Assembly (NCBI RefSeq): GCF_021369635.1
Contig: NZ_JAJNBZ010000035.1
Location: 1 to 59,473 of the forward strand
DNA: 59,473 bases
Source of the DNA: Paenibacillus profundus
GTDB lineage: Bacteria > Bacillota > Bacilli > Paenibacillales > Paenibacillaceae
Direction of reading: 5' to 3'
Positions 42,695 to 50,956 of this stretch are shown in pieces; within the stretch, counting starts at the first letter, position 1; every line of letters begins with the position of its first letter. The notes under the pieces were generated by a model. That model worked only from the letters and a program-made list of their open reading frames with translations, was not told the DNA's origin and made no database searches. A program made the translations under genes and the position numbers.

Positions 42695-43828
42695 ATGGTA
42701 CCAAAACGCCGCCACCTGCTGCGTTATCTGTTTATCGCGTTTTTTGTACTATTGGCTGGCCTTACCTTGTTCAGCAACACGTTCCAAACGATGATGCTGC
42801 CGAAAGTGACCACGGAGAATGCCGTAACCAAAACGTTATCCCATGTCATCGAGGGCAGTGGAACGGTCACCTACCGGGAACAAGATGACTTGCTCAGTGA
42901 AACCGGCACGAAGGTGACCAAAGTGCATGTCAACAAAAACGACAATGTTAAGAAAGGCCAAGTGCTGCTTACGTTCGATAACTCTGCGGTAGAACAGCAA
43001 TTGCTGGATGAACAAGATGGGCTCAAGAAACTGCTGCTGGATGTAGACATGCAAAGAGAACTATATATCGGCGCGCAGCGAGAAGGCGATGAAGATACGG
43101 TGCGCAAAGCGAAGCGCGAACTTGAAAGACAGCAGTTGAGTGTGAATGCACAGCAGCGAAAGATCGATAACTTGCGGAGCGATTTGGCGAAGAAATACAA
43201 GTTAACGGCTCCTTATAACGGAAGGATCGTGGATATCAAGGTAAAAGAAGGGGCGATTGTTCCGGTTGGATCGACAGTTCTAACGCTGGCTAATCCTGAC
43301 GAAGGATTCTTGCTTTCCTTCACCACGGACGCGACTTCGTCGGCCTTCCTGCAAACGGGAGAGATTGTTAAGGTCAACGTGAAAGGTGAAAAGCAACGGA
43401 CTGTGGAGGGCACCATCACGGAGATCAAGGAAGGCTTAGCTCCGGATAACAAAGGTAATCAAGGAGAATTGGGCGTTAAGGATGACAAGCAGGAGGATTC
43501 GAAGAAGACGATTGTCGTTGCCATGAAAGATAGCGGCCTGAAGGGAGGTGAACAGGCAAGTGTGCATATCGACAAGCCGTTCAAGCAACAAGGGTTGGTC
43601 CTGCGCAAAGAGTTAATCAAGGAAGATAGTACAGGAAGTTACGTATTCGTCATTCGCGAAAAGAAAAGTCCGCTCGGCAATACGTACTCTGTGCAAAAAG
43701 CATATGTGAAGACAGGGGATGAAACCAAAGAAGAAACGATTGTCCTGTCTGGTCTTTACCCCAATGAGGATATTGTTGCAGAAACGAGCGAACCGTTGCA
43801 GGAAGGCAACCGTGTTCGACTACATTAA
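42695..43828 (+). CDS. HlyD/MFP-type adaptor (RND-adaptor-like) in an ABC operon
   Basis: A 377-residue single-pass membrane protein: helix at about 8-28, then the barrel/lipoyl halves (VIEGSGTVTYRE to KVHVNKNDNVKKGQVLLTFD and LTAPYNGRIVDIKVKEGAIVPVGS) around a coiled-coil of about 70 residues (DEQDGLKKLLLDVDMQRE to RKIDNLRSDLAKKY), and a C-terminal barrel. This is the membrane-fusion fold used in Gram-positive bacteria by exporters of the MacB or BceAB kind. Finding it between MalFG-type permeases and their binding protein is atypical and suggests either an added sensing/bridging role or an unusual export function. RBS AAGGAGG seven bases before ATG. Confidence 0.9.
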   Translation: MVPKRRHLLRYLFIAFFVLLAGLTLFSNTFQTMMLPKVTTENAVTKTLSHVIEGSGTVTYREQDDLLSETGTKVTKVHVNKNDNVKKGQVLLTFDNSAVEQQLLDEQDGLKKLLLDVDMQRELYIGAQREGDEDTVRKAKRELERQQLSVNAQQRKIDNLRSDLAKKYKLTAPYNGRIVDIKVKEGAIVPVGSTVLTLANPDEGFLLSFTTDATSSAFLQTGEIVKVNVKGEKQRTVEGTITEIKEGLAPDNKGNQGELGVKDDKQEDSKKTIVVAMKDSGLKGGEQASVHIDKPFKQQGLVLRKELIKEDSTGSYVFVIREKKSPLGNTYSVQKAYVKTGDETKEETIVLSGLYPNEDIVAETSEPLQEGNRVRLH

Positions 43829-43834
43829 AAAGGA

Positions 43835-45196
43835 ATGATGACATTGAACAAGAAATGGATACTTCTCCTGATGATCGCAATTTTATCTTTAACCGCATGC
43901 TCTTCGAAAAACGATGCACCCGCCACAGGCTCGCCCGCGGCGGAAGCGGAAGGCAAAAAAACCGTTGTCGTCTCCGTGATGTATGTGACCCCTTTTCTGG
44001 AAAGGGCGGTTCAAAAATTCGAGGAACTATATCCTGACATTCATATTGAGCTTAAAGGGAATCCGCTGGGCAGCGAAGGCATGATAAAGATGATGACTGA
44101 AATGGAGACTGAGAAATACGTTCAATCGGTTCTCACTGAAGCAATGTCGGGGAAAGGCGCGGATTTGATTGACATGAGCAATTTGCCTGAAGACAAATTG
44201 GTGGATAAGCAGGTATTGGCAAATCTAGATGAACTCATGGAAAGCGATTCGTCGTTCGATAAAAAACAGTATTACCAGAACATTTTTCAATCGCCGCAAA
44301 CCAGTGAAGGTCTGTATTCCATGCCGGTCACTCTTATGCTGGATATGATTGTTGGGAATCCCGAGCTTTTGAAGAAAGGAAATGTCACCATCGATGAAGG
44401 GACCTGGACATGGGACCAACTTAAGGACATCACCAAGAAGCTGCGGGCCCAGGAAGGTGAAGATTTATACGCTTTTGTCGGCATTCCTCCCGAAATGCTC
44501 ATGACTTACTTCCTTGAGGACAATTATCGGCAGTTCGTCCTAAGCAACCAGCAGGCAGACTTTGATTCAGATGCGTTCAGAGCGCTTATGCAAAATATCA
44601 AAGCAATGTACGACGAAGGCCTGATTAAGGCCAATGAGGAGAGCCAGGAGAACGAAGTACGCGGCTCGGTTGGTTCCGGGAATAGGAACAAAAATAGTTT
44701 GTTCACCTATACGCTAAGTAACAGAGCAGAAACTTTATTGACGACTTTGGCAGATTCGAACAGCCAGATGTTCCAAAGGCCATCGATTAGCGGTCAACCC
44801 CAAGGTTGGAGCTACAAATCCAGCAATAGGTTTGGTATCAATAGCAAATCGAACGTTCAGAAGGAAGCTTGGGAGTTCCTGAAGTTCATGATCTCTGAGG
44901 AAGTGCAGTCATCGGATTACTTAATGGGAATACCTGTCCATAAAGACGCTAACAAGAAAAAGCTTCAAGAAGCAGCACAAAAGTTGAAAGCAACCATTTC
45001 AGATGAAAAGCGTTTGGATGAACGAATTGAATATGCGGGGAACATCCTGGAGGCAGCACATCCAAGCTTCTCAATCGATAAGAAAATCGAATCCATCGTC
45101 CAAGAAGAGTTTGAATCCTATATGAATGGTCAGAAATCGGCGGATGAAGTGAGTAAATTGATTCAAAACCGCGTTATGACCTATTTGAACGAGTGA
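43835..45196 (+). CDS. Extracellular solute-binding lipoprotein (family 1)
   Basis: A 453-residue lipoprotein with lipobox LTAC and acylated Cys near residue 22; the mature protein has the entry TVVVSVMYVTPFLERAVQKFEELYPDI of solute-binding family 1. A charged stretch ELKGNPLGSEGMIKMM may form the ligand lip. ATG 43835 is seven bases from the HlyD stop and an in-frame TTG 43844 has better spacing after AAAGGA; the lipoprotein signal is present from either. It completes the permease/permease/adaptor/binding-protein set. The ligand is unknown; sugar or peptide are both possible. Confidence 0.9.
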   Translation: MMTLNKKWILLLMIAILSLTACSSKNDAPATGSPAAEAEGKKTVVVSVMYVTPFLERAVQKFEELYPDIHIELKGNPLGSEGMIKMMTEMETEKYVQSVLTEAMSGKGADLIDMSNLPEDKLVDKQVLANLDELMESDSSFDKKQYYQNIFQSPQTSEGLYSMPVTLMLDMIVGNPELLKKGNVTIDEGTWTWDQLKDITKKLRAQEGEDLYAFVGIPPEMLMTYFLEDNYRQFVLSNQQADFDSDAFRALMQNIKAMYDEGLIKANEESQENEVRGSVGSGNRNKNSLFTYTLSNRAETLLTTLADSNSQMFQRPSISGQPQGWSYKSSNRFGINSKSNVQKEAWEFLKFMISEEVQSSDYLMGIPVHKDANKKKLQEAAQKLKATISDEKRLDERIEYAGNILEAAHPSFSIDKKIESIVQEEFESYMNGQKSADEVSKLIQNRVMTYLNE

Positions 45197-45322
45197 TGCT
45201 ATCTGCGATGCCGGCGGGAGACATGTTCGGTCTCGACAATGAACAGTGAAACTGCAATTGAACGGGATGGGCCGTCGCTGCTATGTGATGCACGGCTTCC
45301 GCTCCCTTTCACTTCATACCAA

Positions 45323-46105
45323 TTAAATCTTGTTCCGGTTTCGCTTATTCAAGTAAAAATAGATCATCCCCATAAAGACGCTGCCCCCGATCATATTGCC
45401 GAAAGTTACAGGAATCAGATTATGCAAGGCGCCGTACAGCGAGATGCCGGCCGGATGCTCCATGAACAATGCGATAGAGAAAGAGGTCATGTTGGCGATG
45501 CTGTGCTCGAAGCCGGATATGAAGAAGCAGTAGACAAACAGAATCATCGCAAATATTTTAGGCCCGTCGCCCTTCAGGGTCATCGGAATAAAGAATGCCA
45601 TGCAGACAAGCCAATTGCATAAGATCGCCCGGAAAAATAATTGAAACGTCGATGCCTCCATCTTATGCGCTACTACATCATAAAAGAATACGTTGCTGTT
45701 ATATCCGCGGAACAATCCAGTGCCCCATAAGAGGGCTGCAAATAAGAGTGCGCCTATAAAGTTGCCGAGATAGCTGGTACCCCAAATTTTAAACGTATCA
45801 CTCCAAGTCGTCGATCCGCGCAGAGTGGAGAAGGTGAAGTAGAACGTATTCCCCGTGAACAGATCTCCGCCCGCGTAGCCGATCAATATGATAGCCGCTC
45901 CAAACGTGACGGCAGCCGTCGTATAGGCGAACGGTGAAGCGCCTTCGTCGAATAGATTGCCCGTCTTAAACGCGACAACCACGCCGAACCCGATGAACAT
46001 GCTTGCCATGATGGAACGAAGCAGGTACTGGAACTTGTTGGAGTCCCACGCCGCTTTCTTTTTTAATGCTAATGTCTCCACCTGATCTAACGGATGCTGT
46101 TCCAT
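45323..46105 (-). CDS. Formate/nitrite transporter (FNT) family channel
   Basis: A 260-residue membrane protein with six helices and the FNT motifs IGYAGGDLFTGNTFYF (helix 2 region with the central Thr/Asn) and FFISGFEHSIANMTSF, where the conserved histidine of the pore lies. FNT channels move formate, nitrite or related acids. ATG 46105 follows AAGGAG by seven bases; the in-frame ATG 46141 lacks an SD. A mutilated copy is found at 33631-33681. Which acid it carries is not shown by sequence. Confidence 0.9.
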   Translation of the reverse strand: MEQHPLDQVETLALKKKAAWDSNKFQYLLRSIMASMFIGFGVVVAFKTGNLFDEGASPFAYTTAAVTFGAAIILIGYAGGDLFTGNTFYFTFSTLRGSTTWSDTFKIWGTSYLGNFIGALLFAALLWGTGLFRGYNSNVFFYDVVAHKMEASTFQLFFRAILCNWLVCMAFFIPMTLKGDGPKIFAMILFVYCFFISGFEHSIANMTSFSIALFMEHPAGISLYGALHNLIPVTFGNMIGGSVFMGMIYFYLNKRNRNKI

Positions 46106-46271
46106 GACCTGCTCCTTGTTTCTTTTCTCTTCGTTTAGCACACCCTTAATTGGATAAGATACCCTATAGCGTACGTATCCATGCGTATCGATTGATTATC
46201 TGTGCATAGCCTATTACGAGGGTTATTGGTTATAATGGATATGCGAAAAAGAAAAGTAAGGATGGAGTAGC

Positions 46272-47189
46272 ATGCATAACCTCTTAGAACGTTATTACCA
46301 ATTACGCGAATTGATCTCGGAAGATTCCATAAGACATGATGAATTATTGAAACAGCACACCTATACCCGCATGGGCGGCAAGGCCGATCTGTATGTGACG
46401 CCTGACCGTCACGAGGAATTGCAAGTTATCATTAACTTTGCGCGTCAGCATCAACTGCCGCTTACCATTCTCGGCTTTGGCTCCAATCTGATCGTTAAGG
46501 ACGGCGGGATTCGGGGCATCGTAGTCAACTTGAACAGGCTGAACCAGATTGTCCGCAATGAGCATAAGATTATCGCGCAAAGCGGCGCAGCCATCATCGA
46601 CGTGTCACGCGCCGCGCTTGAACACCGGCTGTCCGGACTTGAATTCGCCTGCGGCATTCCGGGATCGGTAGGCGGAGCGCTCTACATGAACGCCGGTGCG
46701 TACGGAGGCGAGATTGCGGATGTGCTGGAAAGCGCACTGGTGCTAACGCCTGAAGGAGAGCTTGTCCGTCTGACGAAGGAACAGCTCGAATTAGGCTACC
46801 GCCGGAGCAATATCGGACCGAACCGGTATATTGTGCTGGAAGCGACTTTCTCGCTTGTGTCAGGCGAATACGATGCGGTTAAGGCCAAGATGGATGAGCT
46901 GACGAACTTGCGCGAATCCAAGCAGCCGCTTGAATACCCTTCATGCGGCAGCGTCTTTAAGCGTCCTCCGGGCCGCTTTGCCGGCCAACTGATTCAGGAA
47001 TCCGGGCTGCAGGGTACGCGGATCGGCGGCGCCGAGGTGTCCACGAAGCATGCCGGGTTTATCGTTAACGTAGACGATGCGACGGCAAGCGAATATATTT
47101 CGCTTATCCGCCACGTGCAGCAGACGGTCAACGAACGGTTCGGCGTGGAGCTTGAGACTGAAGTACGCATTATCGGCGAAGACAAGTAG
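46272..47189 (+). CDS. murB: UDP-N-acetylenolpyruvoylglucosamine reductase
   Basis: A 305-residue cytosolic flavoprotein of peptidoglycan synthesis: it reduces UDP-GlcNAc-enolpyruvate to UDP-MurNAc with NADPH. FAD-binding motifs are GSNLIVKDGGIRGIVVN and ACGIPGSVGGALYMNAGAYG; the catalytic serine is in PSCGSVFKRP and the C-terminal ETEVRIIGE supplies the second acid. It has the type-II length, without the loop of the E. coli form. RBS AAGGATGGAG before ATG 46272. It stands alone with its own terminator at 47338-47383, which is common for murB in Bacillales. Confidence 0.95.
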   Translation: MHNLLERYYQLRELISEDSIRHDELLKQHTYTRMGGKADLYVTPDRHEELQVIINFARQHQLPLTILGFGSNLIVKDGGIRGIVVNLNRLNQIVRNEHKIIAQSGAAIIDVSRAALEHRLSGLEFACGIPGSVGGALYMNAGAYGGEIADVLESALVLTPEGELVRLTKEQLELGYRRSNIGPNRYIVLEATFSLVSGEYDAVKAKMDELTNLRESKQPLEYPSCGSVFKRPPGRFAGQLIQESGLQGTRIGGAEVSTKHAGFIVNVDDATASEYISLIRHVQQTVNERFGVELETEVRIIGEDK

Positions 47190-47337
47190 TGACAGTGTCC
47201 ATCATAAATAAGCGATCGATTCGTACATGGACACCCGTATCATGGCGCCTCAAGCGCAATAGCAGGTTAAGATTGGCGTGAATGTCCACGTTTCTTTGCT
47301 GAAGATTGTATTGCTGTACCGTTTAGACGTGTACGAC

Positions 47338-47390
47338 AAGCAGAAGGCTTGCACCGAAAGGTGCTATGCTTTCTGCTCTTTTTATTTTTA
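47338..47390 (+). terminator. Terminator of murB
   Basis: Long stem from AGCAGAAGGC to GCTTTCTGCT with inner GCACC/GGTGC around GAAA, then CTTTTTATTTTT. A second inverted repeat (GTGTCCAT/ATGGACAC, 47195-47234) lies just after the murB stop. Confidence 0.75.
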
Positions 47391-47421
47391 TATATACGCA
47401 CACAAAGGAGTGTAACTAGAC

Positions 47422-47580
47422 ATGATAACGAACATGAACCACGGTTGGAAGAGAAGAGTAGCCTTGTTTCTCACCGCTCAGACGATATCCCTATTCGGCT
47501 CATCTTCGGTTCAGTATGCAATTATTTTGTATATCACCTTGAGGACATCATCAGGAATCATGTTTTATAGGAGGGCTTAA
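47422..47580 (+). pseudogene. N-terminal stub of a macrolide-efflux-type MFS transporter
   Basis: AAAGGAG before ATG 47422 opens 52 codons, GWKRRVALFLTAQTISLFGS and SVQYAIILYITLRTSSGIM, which is the first helix of MFS exporters of the MefA/EntS-like group. It then breaks off at FYRRA and a TAA. The body of the protein is absent: the following sequence belongs to the next MFS gene. The sequence after the break (TTTTATAGGAGGG) is also found at 35290, so the break may be the edge of the duplicated block. Non-functional. Confidence 0.7.
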
Positions 47581-47726
47581 CGCTAATAGTGTGCGGTTTA
47601 AACGTAATGTGCATTATAAATCCGTTTTTCCGTAAGAACAATCCGTTTCAAGGTAGAAATGCTTACGTTTTTCACTTAACATTCAAAAGTGAAGCATCAA
47701 TAAAAGATGCTGCGAAAGGGGAAAAT

Positions 47727-48929
47727 GTGAAAGTGGCTAGAATTCGATTCAGTATCTTTTTTAGTGTATTTGTTGCGATGGTTGCATTGATGATTATTGC
47801 TCCTATCATGCCTCCGCTCATCCGCGAATTGGGGTTAAGCGAAACCCACTCGGGCTTGATTATATCCTTAGGCTCTATTGCAATGGCTTTGATGGCGCCG
47901 GTGTGGGGACGGCTCAGTGATATCAAAGGAAGAAAGCCCGTCATTTTGATTGGCTTCCTGGGCATGTTTGTGAGCTACGTCTTGTTTACGGCGACGATGT
48001 ATGCTGGACTGACGGGGCTCATTAAAGGCGGACTGTTAGTCGCATTGCTGATAGCAGCGCGCGCTATGGTTGGTCTGTTTATTCCAGCCGTCCCTTCGTC
48101 GGCACAGGCGTATATGGCGGATGTCACAGATGAAAAAGACCGTTCTGCAGGCATGGCATTCATAGGAGCTGCAAATGGACTGGGCCTCGTGCTTGGACCT
48201 GCGATAGCTGGCGTATTTGCTCTTATCGGACTAATTTGGCCCCTTTATATCGGAGCTATGCTGCCGATCATGGCATTTGTCGTTGTGCTGCTGTTGATCC
48301 CAGCCCATAAACCGATGATTCAAGACAAGCCGCCAAAGGTCAATCCATTTCAAAAAGGCGTTCGTCTTTATTTGTTTGCCGGTCTGGTAACGATGCTCAG
48401 TGTTGTTACCCTGCAAGTGATCGGAGGCTTCTATTTCCAGGACCAATTATCTTTGACTACCCAAGAAACGGCGCGAATGCTCTCGATGGGGTTGATGTTT
48501 ACCGGGGTAGCGATGATCATTACGCAAGGGATTCAAATGAAAAATCAAAAATGGCAGCCCAAACAACTGCTTCTGGTTGGATCACTGCTGTTCATGATCA
48601 GCATGGCGCTCTTTTTGTTCGTTATTAGCTTGATCAGCTATTACCTGGCATTCTTTTTGTTCGGGGTAGGAGCGGGCCTTATGATGCCAGGCTTTATGGC
48701 GGGTTCATCGCTCGCCGTTTCCAGCGAGCAACAGGGAGGCATAGCGGGTCTTTTAGCATCAGTTCAAGGTCTTTCGGCTGTGATTGCGCCAATTCTTAGC
48801 ACAAGCCTGTACCAAGTAAATAGACATCTTCCGTTTGCAATCATCGCTGCCTTGGTTCTCGTGTTGGCCATAACGATGTTTACCGCGACAAATAAGACTA
48901 CCGAGAGCAGAGCGGTAACCGGTCAGTAG
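47727..48929 (+). CDS. MFS exporter, probably for a siderophore
   Basis: A 400-residue protein with twelve helices: IRFSIFFSVFVAMVALMIIAPIMPPLIREL in helix 1 and MAPVWGRLSDIKGRKPVILIGF as motif A between helices 2 and 3. It resembles Bacillus YmfD-type siderophore exporters. The reading frame is open back to 47589, but that part (MCGLNVMCIINPFFRKNN) has no helix; GTG 47727 with GAAAGGGG five bases upstream gives a normal N-terminus. It precedes the Fur-boxed YbtP/YbtQ-like genes and therefore could export the siderophore whose iron form those proteins handle. A shrunken copy is at 35.4 kb. Confidence 0.85.
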   Translation: MKVARIRFSIFFSVFVAMVALMIIAPIMPPLIRELGLSETHSGLIISLGSIAMALMAPVWGRLSDIKGRKPVILIGFLGMFVSYVLFTATMYAGLTGLIKGGLLVALLIAARAMVGLFIPAVPSSAQAYMADVTDEKDRSAGMAFIGAANGLGLVLGPAIAGVFALIGLIWPLYIGAMLPIMAFVVVLLLIPAHKPMIQDKPPKVNPFQKGVRLYLFAGLVTMLSVVTLQVIGGFYFQDQLSLTTQETARMLSMGLMFTGVAMIITQGIQMKNQKWQPKQLLLVGSLLFMISMALFLFVISLISYYLAFFLFGVGAGLMMPGFMAGSSLAVSSEQQGGIAGLLASVQGLSAVIAPILSTSLYQVNRHLPFAIIAALVLVLAITMFTATNKTTESRAVTGQ

Positions 48930-48969
48930 CAATCATCCATATTAGAGGGTTCATTTTTTTTCGCACCCA

Positions 48970-48998
48970 TTGATAATGATTATCTTTATCGTTAATAT
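48970..48998 (+). promoter_or_regulatory. Fur box over the promoter of the ABC genes
   Basis: GATAATGATTATCTTTATC (48972-48990) matches the 19-bp Fur consensus at 17 positions. It overlaps a promoter TTGATA (48970-48975), 17-bp spacer, TAATAT (48993-48998). Iron-loaded Fur would block it, so the downstream genes are probably made under iron starvation. Confidence 0.8.
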
Positions 48999-49114
48999 AG
49001 GATTAATGGTTATAGTCATGCAATCCTCAATCTCATGTTGACTAGACAACAATATATCACCCTATATTACTAAGCACTTGCTGCTAAGTAGACTATACGA
49101 AGGAAGGGATAGAC

Positions 49115-50956
49115 ATGAGTGCCAAATCTGAAATGTCAGGTTTGATAAAAATAGCCAGTGAAAAAAAGGGATTATTAACAGCGGCCAGCTTGTTCTCCAT
49201 CCTTTCAAGCCTGCTGCAAATCGCACCATTTATCGCGGTATATAACATTATCGAGGAATTGTTGCGACATGCGCAGCAGCCTGCAAGCATAGACAAGGAA
49301 TATATCCTATATTGGGGTATCTTTGCTCTCATCGCTTTGATTGCCGCGTTACTTACTTTATATATCGGTGTAATGTGTTCTCATATCGCAGCTTTCAGCA
49401 TCCTCTATAAGCTAAGGGTGCGACTGGCCGAGCATGTTGCAAAAGTTCCAATGGGTTATCATACGAAAACGGCGACAGGGGAACTCAAAAAGATAATCGA
49501 GGTCAGTGTTGAAAAAATAGAAAAATTTATCGCTCACCAATTGCCTGATACCGTCTGTGCGGTGATTATGCCGATTCTATTGCTCAGCTATTTATTTTGG
49601 CTCGACTGGCGGCTGGCTCTCGTGCTGCTCATTCCGATCGGCATCGGTTTTTGGCTGCAGTTCCGTATGTTCGGCAACGTAATGGGACAAACGGCCTACA
49701 GAGAATTTCAACATGCGGTGGAAGAAATGAATGCAACAGGCGTGGAATATGTCAGGGGTATGCCGGCAGTAAAAGTATTCGGGATCACGGCGGATTCATT
49801 TCTCACTTTCAAGCAAGCAGTGACCAGATACCGCGATATTTCTTTACATATTACGGATTTATTTAAGACACCGTACAGTCTCTTTTCTGTCATTGTAAGC
49901 TCTTTGTTTACTTTCATTATCCCCATCGGAATTCTGCTGTTGAGCGGTAATTCCGGCAATCAATCGTTTGCGATTACGTTTATTTTGTTTCTCATTATTG
50001 CACCAAGCTTATCCACGCCGTTGTTGAATTTGATGTATCTGGGCGGCGGGCTGAGAGAAATTGTGGAAGGAAACAAGCGGATTGAAGCTGTGTTTGCGGA
50101 ACCGGTTGTAACGGAGCCTGTTGTACCCCAAGTTCCTGTCAGTTACGATATCGCCTTCCAGCATGTTTCATTCGCATATGAACGGAAAGGAAGCAAAGAT
50201 TTCAAATCGGTATTACAGGACATTCATTTTGTGGCAAAAGCAGGGGAAATGACAGCATTAGTCGGTCCTTCAGGCGGCGGAAAATCGACCATTGCCAATC
50301 TATTGCTTCGTTTTTGGGATGTTCAGGAGGGCGAGATAACGATTGGCGGCGTTCCGATTCGAGAGATGGGAACGAATACGCTGATGGAAACCGTCTCCTT
50401 TGTATTTCAAGACGTTCATCTTTTTTACGATACAATTGAAGCGAATATTCGAATGGGCAATATGACAGTATCCAAAGAAGCCGTCATTGAAGTCTCAAAG
50501 ACTGCCTGCTGTCATGAATTTATCGAGAAGCTGGAGCACGGGTACGACACGAAAATAGGAGAGGGCGGCACCTATTTATCAGGGGGAGAGGCGCAACGAA
50601 TTGCCATCGCTCGGGCGCTGCTTAAAAATGCGCCAATTCTGGTGCTGGACGAAGCGACGGCTTATGCGGACGCTGAAAACGAAAAGAAGATTCAGCAAGG
50701 GCTCATTGAGCTTGTGAAAGGGAAGACCGTCCTTATCATTGCTCATCGCCTGTCCACGATTCGTGCGGCAGAACAAATTCTTGTCGTCAAGCAGGGGGAA
50801 ATCGTCGAACACGGAACGCACGACGAACTGCGGGCAGAAAACGGGTTGTACGAGCAAATGTGGCAAGCACATCAAAGTGCCTCCTCTTGGAGACTGGGTG
50901 CAGAGAATATAATATCGTCGCCACAAGTAATTCCTGCAGGGGAGGCTTCCAGATGA
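49115..50956 (+). CDS. ABC half-transporter with fused permease and ATPase, YbtP-like
   Basis: A 613-residue protein. N-terminal six-helix exporter-type membrane domain (about 15-315), then the ATPase domain (about 345-590): Walker A GPSGGGKST, Q-loop SFVFQDVHLF, signature LSGGEAQR, Walker B ILVLDEAT and the H-loop IIAHR. It overlaps the next, similar gene by four bases (ATGA). Such paired half-transporters with exporter-type folds, encoded with an AraC regulator and an MFS protein under Fur, are the Yersinia YbtP/YbtQ type that imports metal-siderophore complexes. The alternative is siderophore export. RBS AAGGAAGGG. Confidence 0.9.
   Translation: MSAKSEMSGLIKIASEKKGLLTAASLFSILSSLLQIAPFIAVYNIIEELLRHAQQPASIDKEYILYWGIFALIALIAALLTLYIGVMCSHIAAFSILYKLRVRLAEHVAKVPMGYHTKTATGELKKIIEVSVEKIEKFIAHQLPDTVCAVIMPILLLSYLFWLDWRLALVLLIPIGIGFWLQFRMFGNVMGQTAYREFQHAVEEMNATGVEYVRGMPAVKVFGITADSFLTFKQAVTRYRDISLHITDLFKTPYSLFSVIVSSLFTFIIPIGILLLSGNSGNQSFAITFILFLIIAPSLSTPLLNLMYLGGGLREIVEGNKRIEAVFAEPVVTEPVVPQVPVSYDIAFQHVSFAYERKGSKDFKSVLQDIHFVAKAGEMTALVGPSGGGKSTIANLLLRFWDVQEGEITIGGVPIREMGTNTLMETVSFVFQDVHLFYDTIEANIRMGNMTVSKEAVIEVSKTACCHEFIEKLEHGYDTKIGEGGTYLSGGEAQRIAIARALLKNAPILVLDEATAYADAENEKKIQQGLIELVKGKTVLIIAHRLSTIRAAEQILVVKQGEIVEHGTHDELRAENGLYEQMWQAHQSASSWRLGAENIISSPQVIPAGEASR

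Noticed and set aside
45239..45622. A 127-residue rightward frame opposite the formate channel.
   Set aside because: Antisense shadow of a well-supported membrane protein with no RBS.
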